From Turritopsis dohrnii (Eukaryota; Cnidaria; Hydrozoa; Anthoathecata; Oceaniidae), in contig BQMF02000029.1 in NCBI GenBank assembly GCA_027922465.2, positions 62,001 through 126,000 of the forward strand: DNA of 64,000 nucleotides, given 5' to 3'. Below, piece after piece: positions 11,409 to 23,382 of this stretch. A model generated the notes under the pieces. It saw nothing but the letters and a program-made list of their open reading frames with translations. It was not told the origin of the DNA and did no database searches. Position numbers and translations under genes: made by a program. The number at the start of each line of letters is the position of its first letter. The stretch's first letter is position 1.

Positions 11409-14216
11409 CGTTTAAATCGTGAATTATACTATTCAAACTAAGCAAAATGTCTGATTTCGAGAACGTCTTACTTATTCGAAAATCAAAGGAAGACAAAGAG
11501 AGAACTTTGGTTTGAGTAAGCGAAGAATCTGGCTTGATCGGGACTATACGGTACAGGGCTTTGAGATGAAGCTGGTTTTGAACTTTGAACATGAAAAGGA
11601 AAACAAGAAAAATATGAATAGCCGAAAGTGTGAAGCATTTAGAAAAGAGGGGAAATATTTAGAACAACCTGTTAAAAGAACATTTGTCTCTCGATCATCC
11701 AGTTACAGTTCTCATCTAAGCTATATCATGTTATGTTACTGGGGAAATAGGTCAATTTGAAATGCTTCAACTTGTTTATCCAGCCTGCTAAAGATGTTCT
11801 CCCTCATTCTTTTTAAAATGCTTACGTATTTTGAAGACTTTACAACATTGATATCAGAGGATGGGAACTTTCGCTCTTACTTTCAATCCTGGGATAGTTG
11901 TTGTCCAGTTTCAGTTTTTTTATTTGTTCAAAGCGGATATTCTTCAGCGACTTCATGTCTTAATGTCATATTGCATTAATTTTGGAAGTTTTGGAAGTTA
12001 AGGAACTATTTGCTATGTGTTGATAAGCTCAAAATATATAAAAAATATCCAAATCAATTGTTCGTGTCATATTGCGTTACAAATATTTCTGAAATATTAA
12101 ACCTATTGAAGAAAACGAAGATTTATGAGTCACAACATAGCTAGTGTTAGCTTAAAAACGGCTGGAAAAATCTACACTTTTAAAACAAGGTTTCTTAGCT
12201 TTTAATTCCATGTTTCTGTTCTTTTAAAGCAGTGCTCAAGACAATGTGAATTCTTCAAACTTTGATGTTTTATCTGGGCAAAGATTAGTTAAACCAAATT
12301 GACGTTTGGTGCTTGGGATTGCATAAAAAGCCTTGCAATTTTTTCACACCTTAGATTTTTCCATGTGAACTTACCAAACGGTGTATTTCTTATCACGATT
12401 ATCTAATAAGATTGATCGATGAAGGAAATTTGTGTTCCAATTTAGTGGAATATCACTGTTAATTAATACTATTACATCAAATATTCAAATATAATATTCA
12501 ATGAATAAGACTATGTTAGCAAGGAGTTTCTTTCTCACTTTCTGCTGTATAAAAGCCACCCCTATTATCCCGCCCTCCTCTTATATCATTTATAGAAGAA
12601 CATTGCTTCCATAAATCATTAAAACAATATTACGCAATGAGGTAAATAATGTGGGAGCAGTAGGTAAAAGTTCTCAAAACTGCATTGAAAGTTGAGAGAA
12701 TTAAGTTTTGAAAAGAAATTTGCATAAAAAATTAAAACTGCAATTGTATATTTCATCTGAAAGGAGAAAACAGATATCTTGAGGGAAAACATCCTCCGCC
12801 ACAAACCATCCGCGGAATTCAAATAAAATATCCTTTTAATATCTTTAGTAAGGAATCCTAAATAAACGCTTATTAACCATTTATATTTTGTTTTAACAGG
12901 AGAGAAAAGGCACAACAGTATGCTTAACGCTCCAAAACTTTTTTTTCATTTTTTCAATTGGGGTCTCAAACAAAATTTATCAATTATAGAAATAAATTCT
13001 GTCATTTCGCTAGATTTTGAATCTTCAAGAGTGAAAATGTTTTTTTGCAAATTTACCTTTACAATCATTTTCATACAAAACAGAGGTTCATCCTTTGAAA
13101 ACTTTGATTTACAAACTTTCTTCGACAACCACTTTGCAGTAAGTTTTACACATTCTAACAGGTGTTGAACGGTTGTCATCTTGCATTGAAACTTTTTTCC
13201 AAGCTTGTCGACCCTTTTATCATCGATTTGAAACAGTGTAAAGCCATGTTAGATGTCATTAAAAACTACCTCATATCCGTTATATGCGATTCCTTATAAC
13301 ACAGAATAACATGAAAAAGCCTGATACGCATATTGATAAGTAAACATTTATGTTTTACCTTGGATATAAAAGGTTCTGAGAGTCAAAGTCTGCTTGAAAT
13401 ACAACTTGTTTCAGTTTGTTTCATTTGTTCAGTTATATTTTCCGAATTTCTTTAAACACCGATGTTTTGGCAACCTTGGGCAACTCAACTCGTTTTGATG
13501 CGAGGAATCGTTTAAAGCTTAGCTGCAAGGCGCTGTGAAAAAATTTGTGTCACGTTTCATTGAATGAAATCAGAACATCATAGGCACACAAGTATCGATA
13601 AACACTGAAATTAACTGATCGTAAGTCATAGTTTGGATAGCTCTCCAATGAGTGAACTGAAAGTGAGTAATCTTGGTAATTAAGAAAATGCTTACTTTCT
13701 ATCAGGAAAAATCCATAAGCACTATTTCTACTCAACCTTTAAGTTATTTATTTCTGTATGCAACATAATGTCATTCCGAATTTGAGCTGTTTGCAAATAA
13801 ATCAGATTTGTGAGGACTTGTAGCTAAATGAAAAGATAGTTTCCCACATCAATATATTTGACAAATACTGTGAATTTTTACATAGGCCAAAACTAAATAA
13901 AATGTACTAATTCATATGTATACTGCCTATTATAAAAATAATTGTAATTGTTATAATTAAGTAGAGGAAACGTCAGTATATACATTTTTATCCTTTAGAT
14001 ACTTACATATTTATTCTATGTATTTGTTAAAATGTTTAAGTCAAAATATAGTTTACAAATAGATACATCGTACATACAAGTCCAAGTAAATCCAGTACTG
14101 GTGCTTTCTTATAGAGAGGTTTCTTATAGAGTAGTTTCTTGTAGAATAAAATCAATGAGTACTATCAATTTGTAAATCATTCCATAGTTTTGTTCTTATT
14201 TAGATTTCTTGAAGTG
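11409..14216. other. No gene recognised between repeat arm A and GPCR gene 1
   Basis: AT-rich sequence lying inside the 5.7-kb span bounded by the two inverted-repeat arms. Open frames at 12619-12915 and 12946-13179 on the minus strand are adjacent and could be exon remnants, but show no recognisable motif. The 3' flank of the GPCR gene (13740-14216) is non-coding. Confidence 0.4.
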
Positions 14217-15128
14217 TTATTCCTTCTTCACGCTCAGTGGTGATCCCCGTATTTTACTCGAGGAAGCTTGCTCAAAATCGATCGTTATTGGACGCTTGCA
14301 AAACATTAACAAAACCCTCCGACGAATGGATTTATTCATGAACAAATATAGACATGCGTCCACAACAAAGCTGGTGGTCCAACATATAATTAACAAGCGA
14401 TACCAGAACGATCTTTGTCTTAAACTAAGTTGTCGAACGACTGCTATGTACGCCACTTCTGGTATGACATCTAAAACTATAAAAGTCATTACAATTAAAA
14501 ATGGTAATAATATTACTCTCGCTTTACGTGGTCGGTTATTGGGAACTGATAAAGAATTTCTTGTCATTTGAATTTTGTTGGAACGTCGTATTTGGTAATA
14601 TATATAGGCGTAGATGAAAATACAACATATTGACCCAACCACTATTGCCGATGGAGCTATTGTTTTGTTAACCACGGCAATGACATCGATCTGAGTTTTC
14701 AGATATAGCATAATGGCAATAAGTGCACTGCAAATATTAAAGGTCCAACATCCTGTCAAAACAAATAAGGTGCGCCTTCTTGTGATATAAACATTGTATG
14801 TGATATTTAGGTAGATTTCAAAGAACCTGTCTAACGACAATAGACTCATGATTGATAACCAATTCATCAAGCCAAAGTAGTTCTGATAGATGATCGCAAT
14901 GTTGAAGTAAACTGTCATGTCAGGTATGTGATTGAACATCAATATACTTGTTAAACCCAACTGACAGAGAATCTCAGTTAAACTTAAATTAAGTAAGTAT
15001 AGCTGTTGATTGTCTTGGACCATGATTCGTTTTCTCAGAAGATATATTCCAAGGGTATGAAGAGTAATCGCCACGCATCCTAACACCCAATTAATAATTG
15101 ATAATGCCAAAATCAATTCCATAGTCAT
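14217..15128 (-). CDS. Atypical rhodopsin-like GPCR (paralogue 1)
   Basis: A 303-residue single-exon seven-transmembrane receptor. Hydrophobic segments lie near residues 8-31, 43-66, 78-99, 122-143, 160-180, 206-228 and 244-265. After TM3 comes LDRFFEIYLN (residues 99-108) in place of the DRY motif. TM2 has LNLSLTE where family A has LAxAD. TM6 (FLIVMTFIVLDVIPE) has no CWxP, and TM7 has DACLYLF where NPxxY is expected. No Cys is seen at the TM3/ECL2 disulphide positions. N-glycosylation sequon NKT is near residue 154. A splice-acceptor-like TTTTAG lies about 20 bp before the ATG at 15128, suggesting a 5' UTR intron. Two paralogues lie at 20232-21098 and 23383-24300 in the same orientation. 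Ligand unknown; I read it as a lineage-specific receptor family. Confidence 0.85.
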   Translation of the reverse strand: MTMELILALSIINWVLGCVAITLHTLGIYLLRKRIMVQDNQQLYLLNLSLTEILCQLGLTSILMFNHIPDMTVYFNIAIIYQNYFGLMNWLSIMSLLSLDRFFEIYLNITYNVYITRRRTLFVLTGCWTFNICSALIAIMLYLKTQIDVIAVVNKTIAPSAIVVGSICCIFIYAYIYYQIRRSNKIQMTRNSLSVPNNRPRKARVILLPFLIVMTFIVLDVIPEVAYIAVVRQLSLRQRSFWYRLLIICWTTSFVVDACLYLFMNKSIRRRVLLMFCKRPITIDFEQASSSKIRGSPLSVKKE

Positions 15129-17100
15129 ATCAGTAGATGCTGGGTCTAAAATGTAAATGATTAAATGAAATCATTTAAAGATTAGGATACACTGTGGGTA
15201 TTTTGTTATGTCAATTGCTAGTGGAGCTCCAAATCCATGTTAATGTTTTCATTCATAGCTGACTTCTCAAATATCGATCTTGCAAAACTAAATAGTTAAA
15301 ATAAATTACCAAATCCTCCGTTGAAAAACAAACACGTTTTCGAAGACGAAATTTAAACAGACTATATAGAAGGTTGTAAAGAAATCACCAATACTGTAAA
15401 AATGCATTTACTAATAACCATTTTTTATAAGACATGAGTAGAAGGATTTTCTTTACCACATGATAACTATCAAAATATTAAAGACTTGTTCTGAGCATTT
15501 TCTGAATTTGCTCGTAACATAATATTTCAATCTGTAATAATAAAGATATTTCAATTGGATATATATATATTATGGACTTTTAAATTAAAAAAAACCGTTT
15601 TACCACGGGAAATAAGTGATCAAGTTATTTTAAAAGACAGATGGATAACATGAGAAAGAGATGATGACGTCAACATTGTCGATGATTCTTAAAAAGAATA
15701 GAAAGATGTGTTACTTGATATCGTGTTAGCAGCTGATTGAATTGTTGAGATTCTTGTAAAGTGAAGTAAATTTGCAAAATTACAAATTAATATATAGGTT
15801 TATCCTTGTGTGCATCCAAGATTCTTTATGATTCCTTAGTATCATATTATTTCAGGAAACTTAAATGAAATCAGAACTCAGAACTGTTAGTGTTTTCCCA
15901 TAACTGTCCTCATAAAAGTTGTCAGTGTAAGTCGTTATAGTACCAATGAAAGATAATAAAAATGGACTGCTTCCTTAAGTGTTTCTTACCTTATTATTGT
16001 TTCTGCTATTTCAAAACATAATGAAGGCAACACGAATATTATCGGTTGAAAGATAAACTGTGACTTGTTCCTCTGACCGAGGTACCTTTTAAAAATGTTA
16101 AAAGTACCACAATGCAATGAGAAAAATCATTAAACACGTGAATGAAATATAAGGTTTTCATGAACAAAACTGATATTCTCATGGTCATTTGAAAGGGTCC
16201 CCAAAAGAAGATAAAAAGGTAAGTATTTACGTCATTACATTCCGGTTGCTGTATAATAGTGTATGATGATTGAATAAGAAGAAGCTAAAAATGCAAATAA
16301 ATTTCCTTTTGTTTTGTGAATTTATTATTTATTTATTTTTTGGTTTATTTTATTTCAATGGTCCAATATATGGAATTTGAACACAGATGACTATAATTTG
16401 AAGTTCTTTGTTATTTCATTTTTCTATTTTCTTTTTAAACATGACTCCTCCTTCACCAGCTGTTGTTCTGAAAGTTTTTTTGCACATATTTTTTTCCTCA
16501 GCTGCAGAAAAATTAGAATTTTTTAGAATGATATTAATTCAAAACAGGATACAAAATAAATTCCTTATTAAGATTGGTTGGCATACTTTAATTATAACTA
16601 TATCAAACTGTTCTTACATTCAACGCTTTTTTCACTTCTCGATAATATTTGATATTGGATAATACAATTCCATGATAAAAAAAAGATGATCAGCGCGGGC
16701 TAACCTAATCCCCACTATTTATGTAAAATTTATGAAAGAGTAGAGGCAATACAAATATGGTTATACAAGTAATTCATGAACCGAGTTTACAAGCTGAAAT
16801 AAATATTCCCCCGTGGATACAATCAACAGCAAAATGGGCACTGCTTTTATGAAAAAATATATAATTATTTATATATAAATATATATTTCCTGATGGCAGC
16901 TCGGAATTCATGCAGACTTTTTTTTTCCTTATGAAAAAGGGAAGATTGTTCCGTTAAAACTACAGATCTGCATATTAGCGAATTTGCTAAGCTTTAAAAT
17001 TTCACGGGGACACTTAACGTTAACTTACGTTACAGATGGGTGCAGCAAGTTTTGCGTCAAACTAATCATACATAAACATAGGATTCAGACGTTCATTTGT
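15129..17100. other. No gene recognised upstream of GPCR gene 1
   Basis: AT-rich intergenic sequence with short TA runs (about 15560 and 16860). It should contain the promoter and possible 5' UTR exon of the receptor at 14217-15128, but nothing diagnostic is visible. The open frame at 16408-16662 has no motif. Confidence 0.4.
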
Positions 17101-17526
17101 CAGTGGCGGACGCAGGGTACAGCTCATACAGCGCAAGCTGTAGTAAAATTTCGTCATGAGAATGATTACTAAATGATTTACGGCCATTTTCGTCAATTTT
17201 ATTACGTCGTCATAATATCACGCGACGCGATACCGTCACTCAAAAATCTGCCCAGCACATTTATTTATGGATTAGCGCATTATTTGTTGACGCCCTATTT
17301 GACTCGCAAATTTTAGGTAAGCTATAACTCCAAACCCCACCACCTGATTGTTCTGCCTTACAGCTCAAAAGTCGGCCGTTTTTGATCTCTGATGATGCGA
17401 GTTATAACTAACAGTTTTGAGCTGTATCGATACAGCTCAAAGATACAGCTCAAGTCCCGATTCTACGGTAGTTCGACACCCATAGCTCTAACCGTAGCTT
17501 AGCAGTAATTCTTTCGTTCTGCTCTC

Positions 17527-17730
17527 ATGCCTAAAGTACGTATAACGATAATAGGTTTCAGTGCAATGCTTGGTAGATTGGTCAAACACAGCTTAAAGCT
17601 CATACACGTGATTCATATCAACCTCTTTCTCGATTTTACGACGCCAGAATCCGACATGATGCACAAAGAAAGAGTTTCAGAAGCGAGTAATCGCAATGAT
17701 AAAAGAAATTGCTCTCTAAGTAAAGCCTAG
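17527..17730 (+). pseudogene. Degraded copy of the arm A unknown protein
   Basis: Carries the same VRITIIGFS and HINLFLDFTTPE blocks as the minus-strand frame at 10590-10961. About ten residues are lost after IIGFS, and the C-terminal half is disrupted after RNDKRN. Downstream similarity resumes out of frame at 17759 (MQRKENIV versus MKENIV), consistent with indel decay. Confidence 0.35.
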
Positions 17731-17827
17731 AAAAGGGACTTTACAGCTGAGAAATACATTGCAGAGGAAAGAAAACATCGTGGTGATGGATGCAATGTCA
17801 TTGCTTCAAAGTAACTTAGTGTTTTTC

Positions 17828-18452
17828 CCCAGCGAGCACAAAGACGTCGTAAAGACGTCTTTTCAAGACATCCCTAAGACTTCGCAAAATGGTCGCAAAG
17901 TGGGAATCTCAAAAGACGTCCCAATCACATCTTCATTGAGACGTCTCGATGACATCCCAATGACGTCGTTACGACGTCGCAGGATTATGAAATTTACTCT
18001 TTCAAAAACAGTGATCCGAGCCCGGAACCTCTAGTGTGCCAGCTGAACTCGCAACCGTAACGCCACCGCTGCTTGTTGTCAAGACGTTTAAAAACATTTA
18101 CAATAAGTCATTCTATGCAGACTGATTACTTTTGAAATTCTATAAATGTTTCGAAGATGGTTATTGAATCTGCATAGAGATGTCCCGAAAACGTCGTAAC
18201 GTCATCCCTCAAACGACCAATAAACAGAATTCGATACGAATTTAAATCTTATATAAGCATGTTAGCCTTACTCGACATATACTGTTTAATGACTGCAGAA
18301 TGAAATTTGAAAATTTTTTTCAAGTCGCAATTTGATCGTAAAAGGATCCCAATGCGACGTCCTGTTTTCAGACGTCCCTACGACGTCGCAAAATAATCTA
18401 AAAAGCAAACCACCATTTTACGATTAAAATGAGACGTCTTGTGCCCGCTAGG
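17828..18452. mobile_element. Non-autonomous TIR element rich in GACGTC palindromes (copy 1, 625 bp)
   Basis: Left end CCCAGCGAGCACAAAGACGTC and right end GACGTCTTGTGCCCGCTAGG are inverted repeats of each other with a few mismatches. Subterminal regions are packed with AGACGT/GACGTC variants. The matching place in arm A (near 10575-10580, reverse complement) has no insertion, so arm A gives the approximate empty site. A 2-bp duplication, TC at 17826-17827 and 18453-18454, fits the flanks. There is no transposase. Related copies: 57374-58933 and a partial at 43880-44043. Confidence 0.75.
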
Positions 18453-19629
18453 TCCCCTTTTATTTATACTTTATATCTAAGTCTTCAGTTTGTTTGTTTT
18501 GTTTTAATTATGAATTTGTTTAATGCAAATGCAGAACAAATAAATAGACAAAGATGATTGATGAATGCTTCAATGTTTTATTCACACATCTTTTGATATA
18601 TTTATGAAATTGAGGGAAAAGAACGAATTTCTCGTGAGTCTTTTTGTTATTTTTTGCCTTGCTAAAATCTGAACTTTGGCATTTTACTCAGAGTTGTTGA
18701 TGTTGTCTTGAGTACTTTAAAAAGTTTTTATATATTTTAAACATGATACGCTGGTTGTGATCAAAGGCTACAGAGTTTGCTTATATATTTGCTTGTATAG
18801 CTGTATGTGTTGCTGGAAGCAATTCATCAGTGAGTTTGCTAGGGGCTCTTACATCATTATTACTTCAGCTCAACTTGAAATTTTACAGTGATCACCCTCT
18901 GTTGTTAAAAAAGTTTGCTAAAGATCAAGGATAAATATTTAAAGTAAACATTTCCATGTTGAAATTCTGTGCATCCTCTGATGTTTCAGATGTAACAGAT
19001 AGATTTATTTCAGTTAAAGAGAAAGCAAACTAAAATTGTAAGAAAAAATTTTGTGTTCTTTCTTATGTTTGTTGGGATCTTCATCAATCATTGGTCTTCC
19101 TATCCATTCACGTTATTCATCATGTAGGTCAGACCGAAACCAACTGTTGTTTGACCAGTTTTTTCTCGTGTTATTCCCCAAGTACGGATAGTACTCATAT
19201 CCTGTTTTTATAGCTTACACTGCGACTTTCTTACAATAATAATATAATAGATTGAAAAGTATTCAGATTGAAATCTTACTTATGTACAGCTCAATAATTG
19301 CTTGTATTTACCATAATAGACATAAAAAAATTAAGAGGAAAAGAAATGAAAATTGGCAACAAATACCCATGAGACCAAAAGTGATAGGAACATAAAAAAA
19401 GAGAGACTGCATAAATGTAACAAACTGTTTGTTTTGTGTGCCTTTTGGTAGGAAAGTTAACAAGTCGTGAACAACATCATGAAAAATTATAGAAAATAAC
19501 AGCCAGTGAATAATTATTATATTAAAAACACGTGTTAAAATTCCATTAAATATACAAAGCTTTTCGTAAGAACCGACCTACATTATCAAGTTAGATAAAT
19601 TACAAATTTGAGGACTTATAACCATTTAA

Positions 19630-19990
19630 TTCAACTTAATCCAATTTATGATGTTTGAGATAGCTCTTTCTAAATTGTCCAAAACATCATCAATGGAGTC
19701 ACTGAATGCCCTCAATGTGTTGTCATCTGCAGAATTTGCAATAAGTGATTCTAGGTCATACATGAACAGATCATGAACAGAAGTAACCCTATGATAGAAC
19801 TTTGTGGGACACCTCTATCCAATCATTAAAGAATGATCCTATACGAACACACATCTACTTGTTAGATAGCTGTGTAACAATCTGACATTAAATTAATGAA
19901 TGGATTACATCTTATCGAGTCATGTGCAACTTTATCAGTGTGCGTCACCACAGATCAAGCAAGAAAGGGTCAAATAAATAACTGTCAAAG
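19630..19990 (-). pseudogene. Relic non-LTR reverse transcriptase fragment
   Basis: On the minus strand RGVPQSSIIGLLLF (near 19830) corresponds to the GxPQGSxLGPxLF block. After a frameshift come the region of the catalytic box (NSADDNTLRAFSDSIDDVL, normally FADDTT...) and ISNIINWIKLN (near 19640). Sequences on both sides are lost. A fragment of about 360 bp with stops, non-functional. Confidence 0.65.
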
Positions 19991-20231
19991 ATCCTTAGTT
20001 TACAAATATGTGACGGTTCTCGTTTAATCTTGTTTGATTCTGCTTAAATCGATTTTAGAATCAAAGAAGCAATTCTTGCGATTTTCAATCGAACATTTAA
20101 GAATTGATTAAAATGCAAATATGGTAGAGGTGGATCAAAGGGACATTTATGAAAATAGAGGAGTATTACAACAAAGATCATCGTTTTGCTATAAACACTA
20201 AATATATTTGGCAACGATCATTATGAGTACT

Positions 20232-21098
20232 TCAACAATTACTAGTTAACCCATTTATATGGGATTTGAAGAATGTAGTTTGTAGACGTCGAAATACTAT
20301 TCTTCTTATGAATCTGTTTAGAAATATGTTTAAGCACGCATCAATTATAAAACTTAGAATAAAGGATATTGATATTAAGCTTTGGATAAATTTTCTGTTA
20401 ATATTTTGATTATTTTCGGTGATAAGAAAAACTACCTCGGGAATAATGTCAAAGATGATAAATGTCACCACAATAAGAAATGGTAGCAAGTTCTTGCGAC
20501 GTCGCTGTAACTGGTTTGTTGATCTTTTGTAGCTAGCAACCCTTCGCATCCTTTTTGCTTGACAGATCTTAATGTAGATGTATAGGTAGATGAATACAAA
20601 AAGTGCTGTGCCTGTTGTGATGCAGAAGGGAGAAATAGTTCGATTGCCAATATTCACAACATCGATATTTGCTAGGAAATATAATGCAATTGCTGTAATG
20701 GTTAGAGCGGTATTGAATGTCCAACATAAGGCTAAAATCAGTTTCGTTCGTCTGTGTGTTACATACAAATTATATCTAAGATTCAACCAAATCTCCAAAA
20801 ATCTCTCGATTGAAAGCAAGCACATTATAGCCATCCAGTTAGAAACAGTGAAATATATTTGGAAAGTTTCGAGGATCACATTTACTGTTTTCATTTCCTT
20901 GAAATGAAGTAGCAGAAACTTAGTTGATATACCGATCTGGCAGACCATTTCAATCACACTCAGATTGATCAGGTACAGTCGTTGATTACTCTTCTTTATG
21001 TTTTGTTGAATTAGAAAGTATAAAGCAAGGGCGTGTAGGAAGAAAACAACACCTCCAAGTGTCCAGTCAATAAGCGAGAGTATCATGAGTGTCTTCAT
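20232..21098 (-). CDS. Atypical rhodopsin-like GPCR (paralogue 2)
   Basis: A 288-residue single-exon paralogue of the receptors at 14217-15128 and 23383-24300. It has seven hydrophobic segments. TM2 has LINLSVIEMVCQIG, and after TM3 comes SIERFLEIWLNLRYN (residues 97-111), so even the Asp of DRY is Glu here. TM6 has FDIIPE in place of CWxP and TM7 has DACLNIFLN in place of NPxxY. The third intracellular loop is short and Lys/Arg-rich (RRRKN). The only extracellular sequon seen is NRT near residue 152. The ATG at 21098 gives an N terminus of about five residues before TM1, aligning with the MKN start of paralogue 3. Function unknown beyond receptor-like topology. Confidence 0.85.
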   Translation of the reverse strand: MKTLMILSLIDWTLGGVVFFLHALALYFLIQQNIKKSNQRLYLINLSVIEMVCQIGISTKFLLLHFKEMKTVNVILETFQIYFTVSNWMAIMCLLSIERFLEIWLNLRYNLYVTHRRTKLILALCWTFNTALTITAIALYFLANIDVVNIGNRTISPFCITTGTALFVFIYLYIYIKICQAKRMRRVASYKRSTNQLQRRRKNLLPFLIVVTFIIFDIIPEVVFLITENNQNINRKFIQSLISISFILSFIIDACLNIFLNRFIRRIVFRRLQTTFFKSHINGLTSNC

Positions 21099-23382
21099 GT
21101 TTAATGATATTCCTTCTCAGTTATGGATTACTTATCGGTTACCAATGTTTCGTTCTTTAATATTAAATTTTATTTCAAAAAATATCTTCATTTAATAACC
21201 TCTTTTGATCGGATAGATGAAATGAACTTTTGAAAATAGTGAAAAGGGACAGAATAAGAATAGCAAAGAAAATCATTATCGTGATCCCTTAAGAAATTAA
21301 AATTTTGAAGTGTTATTTTTTTTATTTGTACTTATTTTTTAAGCAAACAATGACGGCTGATTTTAGAATAATTTCTCTCATGTAACTAACATTTAACATT
21401 ATAGAAATTCATATAAAAATTGTCGGGTAACTTTTCCGAATTTCTAAAGCCTGAATTTTTGACTAACAAGCAATGTTTTTTAAATTATTTGAATTCCCTT
21501 TTGCGTAAAACTTATGAGAATACTTATGACAATACTTTTGAGAATAATTGATTGAATCCTAGAAGATTCCGTATTCAGCAATGGCGCATAATTAGCCACA
21601 CAAAGTACGCAAGGTAACATGGAATTGTGATATGGGGGAAATGTATGTATTTACAGCTGCACATGAACAGCACAAAAGAACTCTCAAAATTTATTATTGA
21701 AGTAACTTGTTTTTTAACTTCATACCCAACTCATCCTTTTGTATGAAGTAAATAGGTAAAATCTGAAGAGGCCATCGTAAAAGGCGAAATATTATTGAAC
21801 TTTTTGCATCTTTTATTGTTTTTAAGTAAATAGATAATATATTGTGTACAGAGACAACCGTGATACTTCAGAAAGGATAACAACTTTTATATTTTTGTTA
21901 TGATTTATATTATCTCCCCAACGCTACTGAAAATAGCCTACTTCCGAATATACCCTACTGCCGTAAGAAACGCCCAAGACAAGCTAATCAACAAGCCAAT
22001 CAACAAGCCAAAAAACTCATTATATTTGAATAATTTGTGTCTTTGATACCGTTTATTGGAAAGTAAAATAGTTTTTAGATAATTGCCCTAATCACCTCAG
22101 TGTACAAGGTAAAGTTTTTATAAATACATCTTTTTACTGCTGGAAAAAAGTTTCAATCCATCATTGCAAAAATGTAAGTTCTAAATTTGACTTAAGCTTC
22201 AAGGTACGTGCTCAAGAAAACTTAAACAGAGGAGGGAATATGCACAAGAACAACTCCCCAAAATATATTTAGGTGGCCGTTGTTCAAATGTTTCTCCATA
22301 AGTATTCTGTGAAGAGTCAGTAATGCTTAGGTGTTTCTGGAAAGAGCATATATCAGCTGCCACTCTAAAACAATAGGCAATTATCAACTGATACACAATG
22401 GCTTAGCAACAAAGTTAAGTTTGATGGCCGCCACTTCTATTAGAAGTCTTAGTGATTGATCAATAACGGCAGAAAATAGCAATGCTAATGTAAACTGCTT
22501 TTAAAGGCTATACAAAACCAACGAAATTGCTGACTCAACGAAGACCCGATGGTGAAGTTTAGCTTCTGACATGTTTGGCATACATAAACACACTTGAAAG
22601 ACATCAAATGGAACTACGTCGTATACATCGTAAACCTATGTATGGCTCTTTTTCTGATCCACATATTACACAAACATTAGAAACTAAAATTTAGACAAAA
22701 TGAATCCAGGGTGTCCCAAATGACAGATGTTTGCCGTCAACGATTTACTGATGCAAAAACGTGTGAGAGGGGAAATATTTAGATCAAAATACAAATGAAG
22801 CTTCTAAAATTGTGAAAACGCAGTTTAAGGTGCTTTATCTTTTACGTTAGCATGATGATATTTCCAGTTTTAACTAATGAAGCTTCTTAAGTACCATTAT
22901 GTACTCCTATATTTTCTTTACTTTCTTTCACAAATGAAAATGACATTAAACTTGAAAGAACTTATGATGAAACTAGAAATTGTTTTAGTCTTCCTTTGAA
23001 TGCAGAATGCAGGGACCTTTTTTAGGGATGCCATTGTCGATACAAAGATCTTTCGGCCGTGTAAAACAATAAGATTGAATCAAATTTTTTGACAAGAAAA
23101 TTTTCTATCGAGATTCTTGTGGCGTCTAACTTCACATTCGTTATTAACTTCTTCAATTTTAATCCCAATCCACGCAATCTACATGTGGAGAAGTTAGAAC
23201 TAAAAGGAAGTTTCACTAATACATGTCCATGGAAGTAAAACAAAATTTTAGTGCAACATCTCTTTAGAGTTTGCGTACAATCTTTAAAGATAGAACATAA
23301 TACAGAACGTAATATTCATTGTATAAAAGGGTTTTTTTGCCCTCAAAGTCATTTCTTAATAGCACACGTCCACCATCACCTT
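21099..23382. other. No gene recognised between GPCR genes 2 and 3
   Basis: AT-rich intergenic DNA. The minus-strand open frames at 22199-22396 and 23022-23243 show no motif and no splice context. The promoter of the receptor at 20232-21098 and the 3' flank of the one at 23383-24300 must lie here. Confidence 0.4.

Larger units (their letters stand above)
17101..19490 (+). repeat. Inverted-repeat arm B, hAT-like terminus, carrying a nested element
   Basis: Begins CAGTGGCGGACGCAGGG at 17101 and matches the reverse complement of 9358-11408 until about 19490. It is interrupted at 17828-18452 by a 625-bp element absent from arm A; without it the arm is about 1.77 kb. Similarity is clear in long blocks but includes indels, so the duplication is not recent. 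The arms enclose the GPCR gene at 14217-15128. Confidence 0.7.

Noticed and set aside
17759..18034. 91-codon open frame rich in Asp-Val-Pro-Ile-Thr
   Set aside because: It reads through the GACGTC-palindrome end of the TIR element at 17828-18452.
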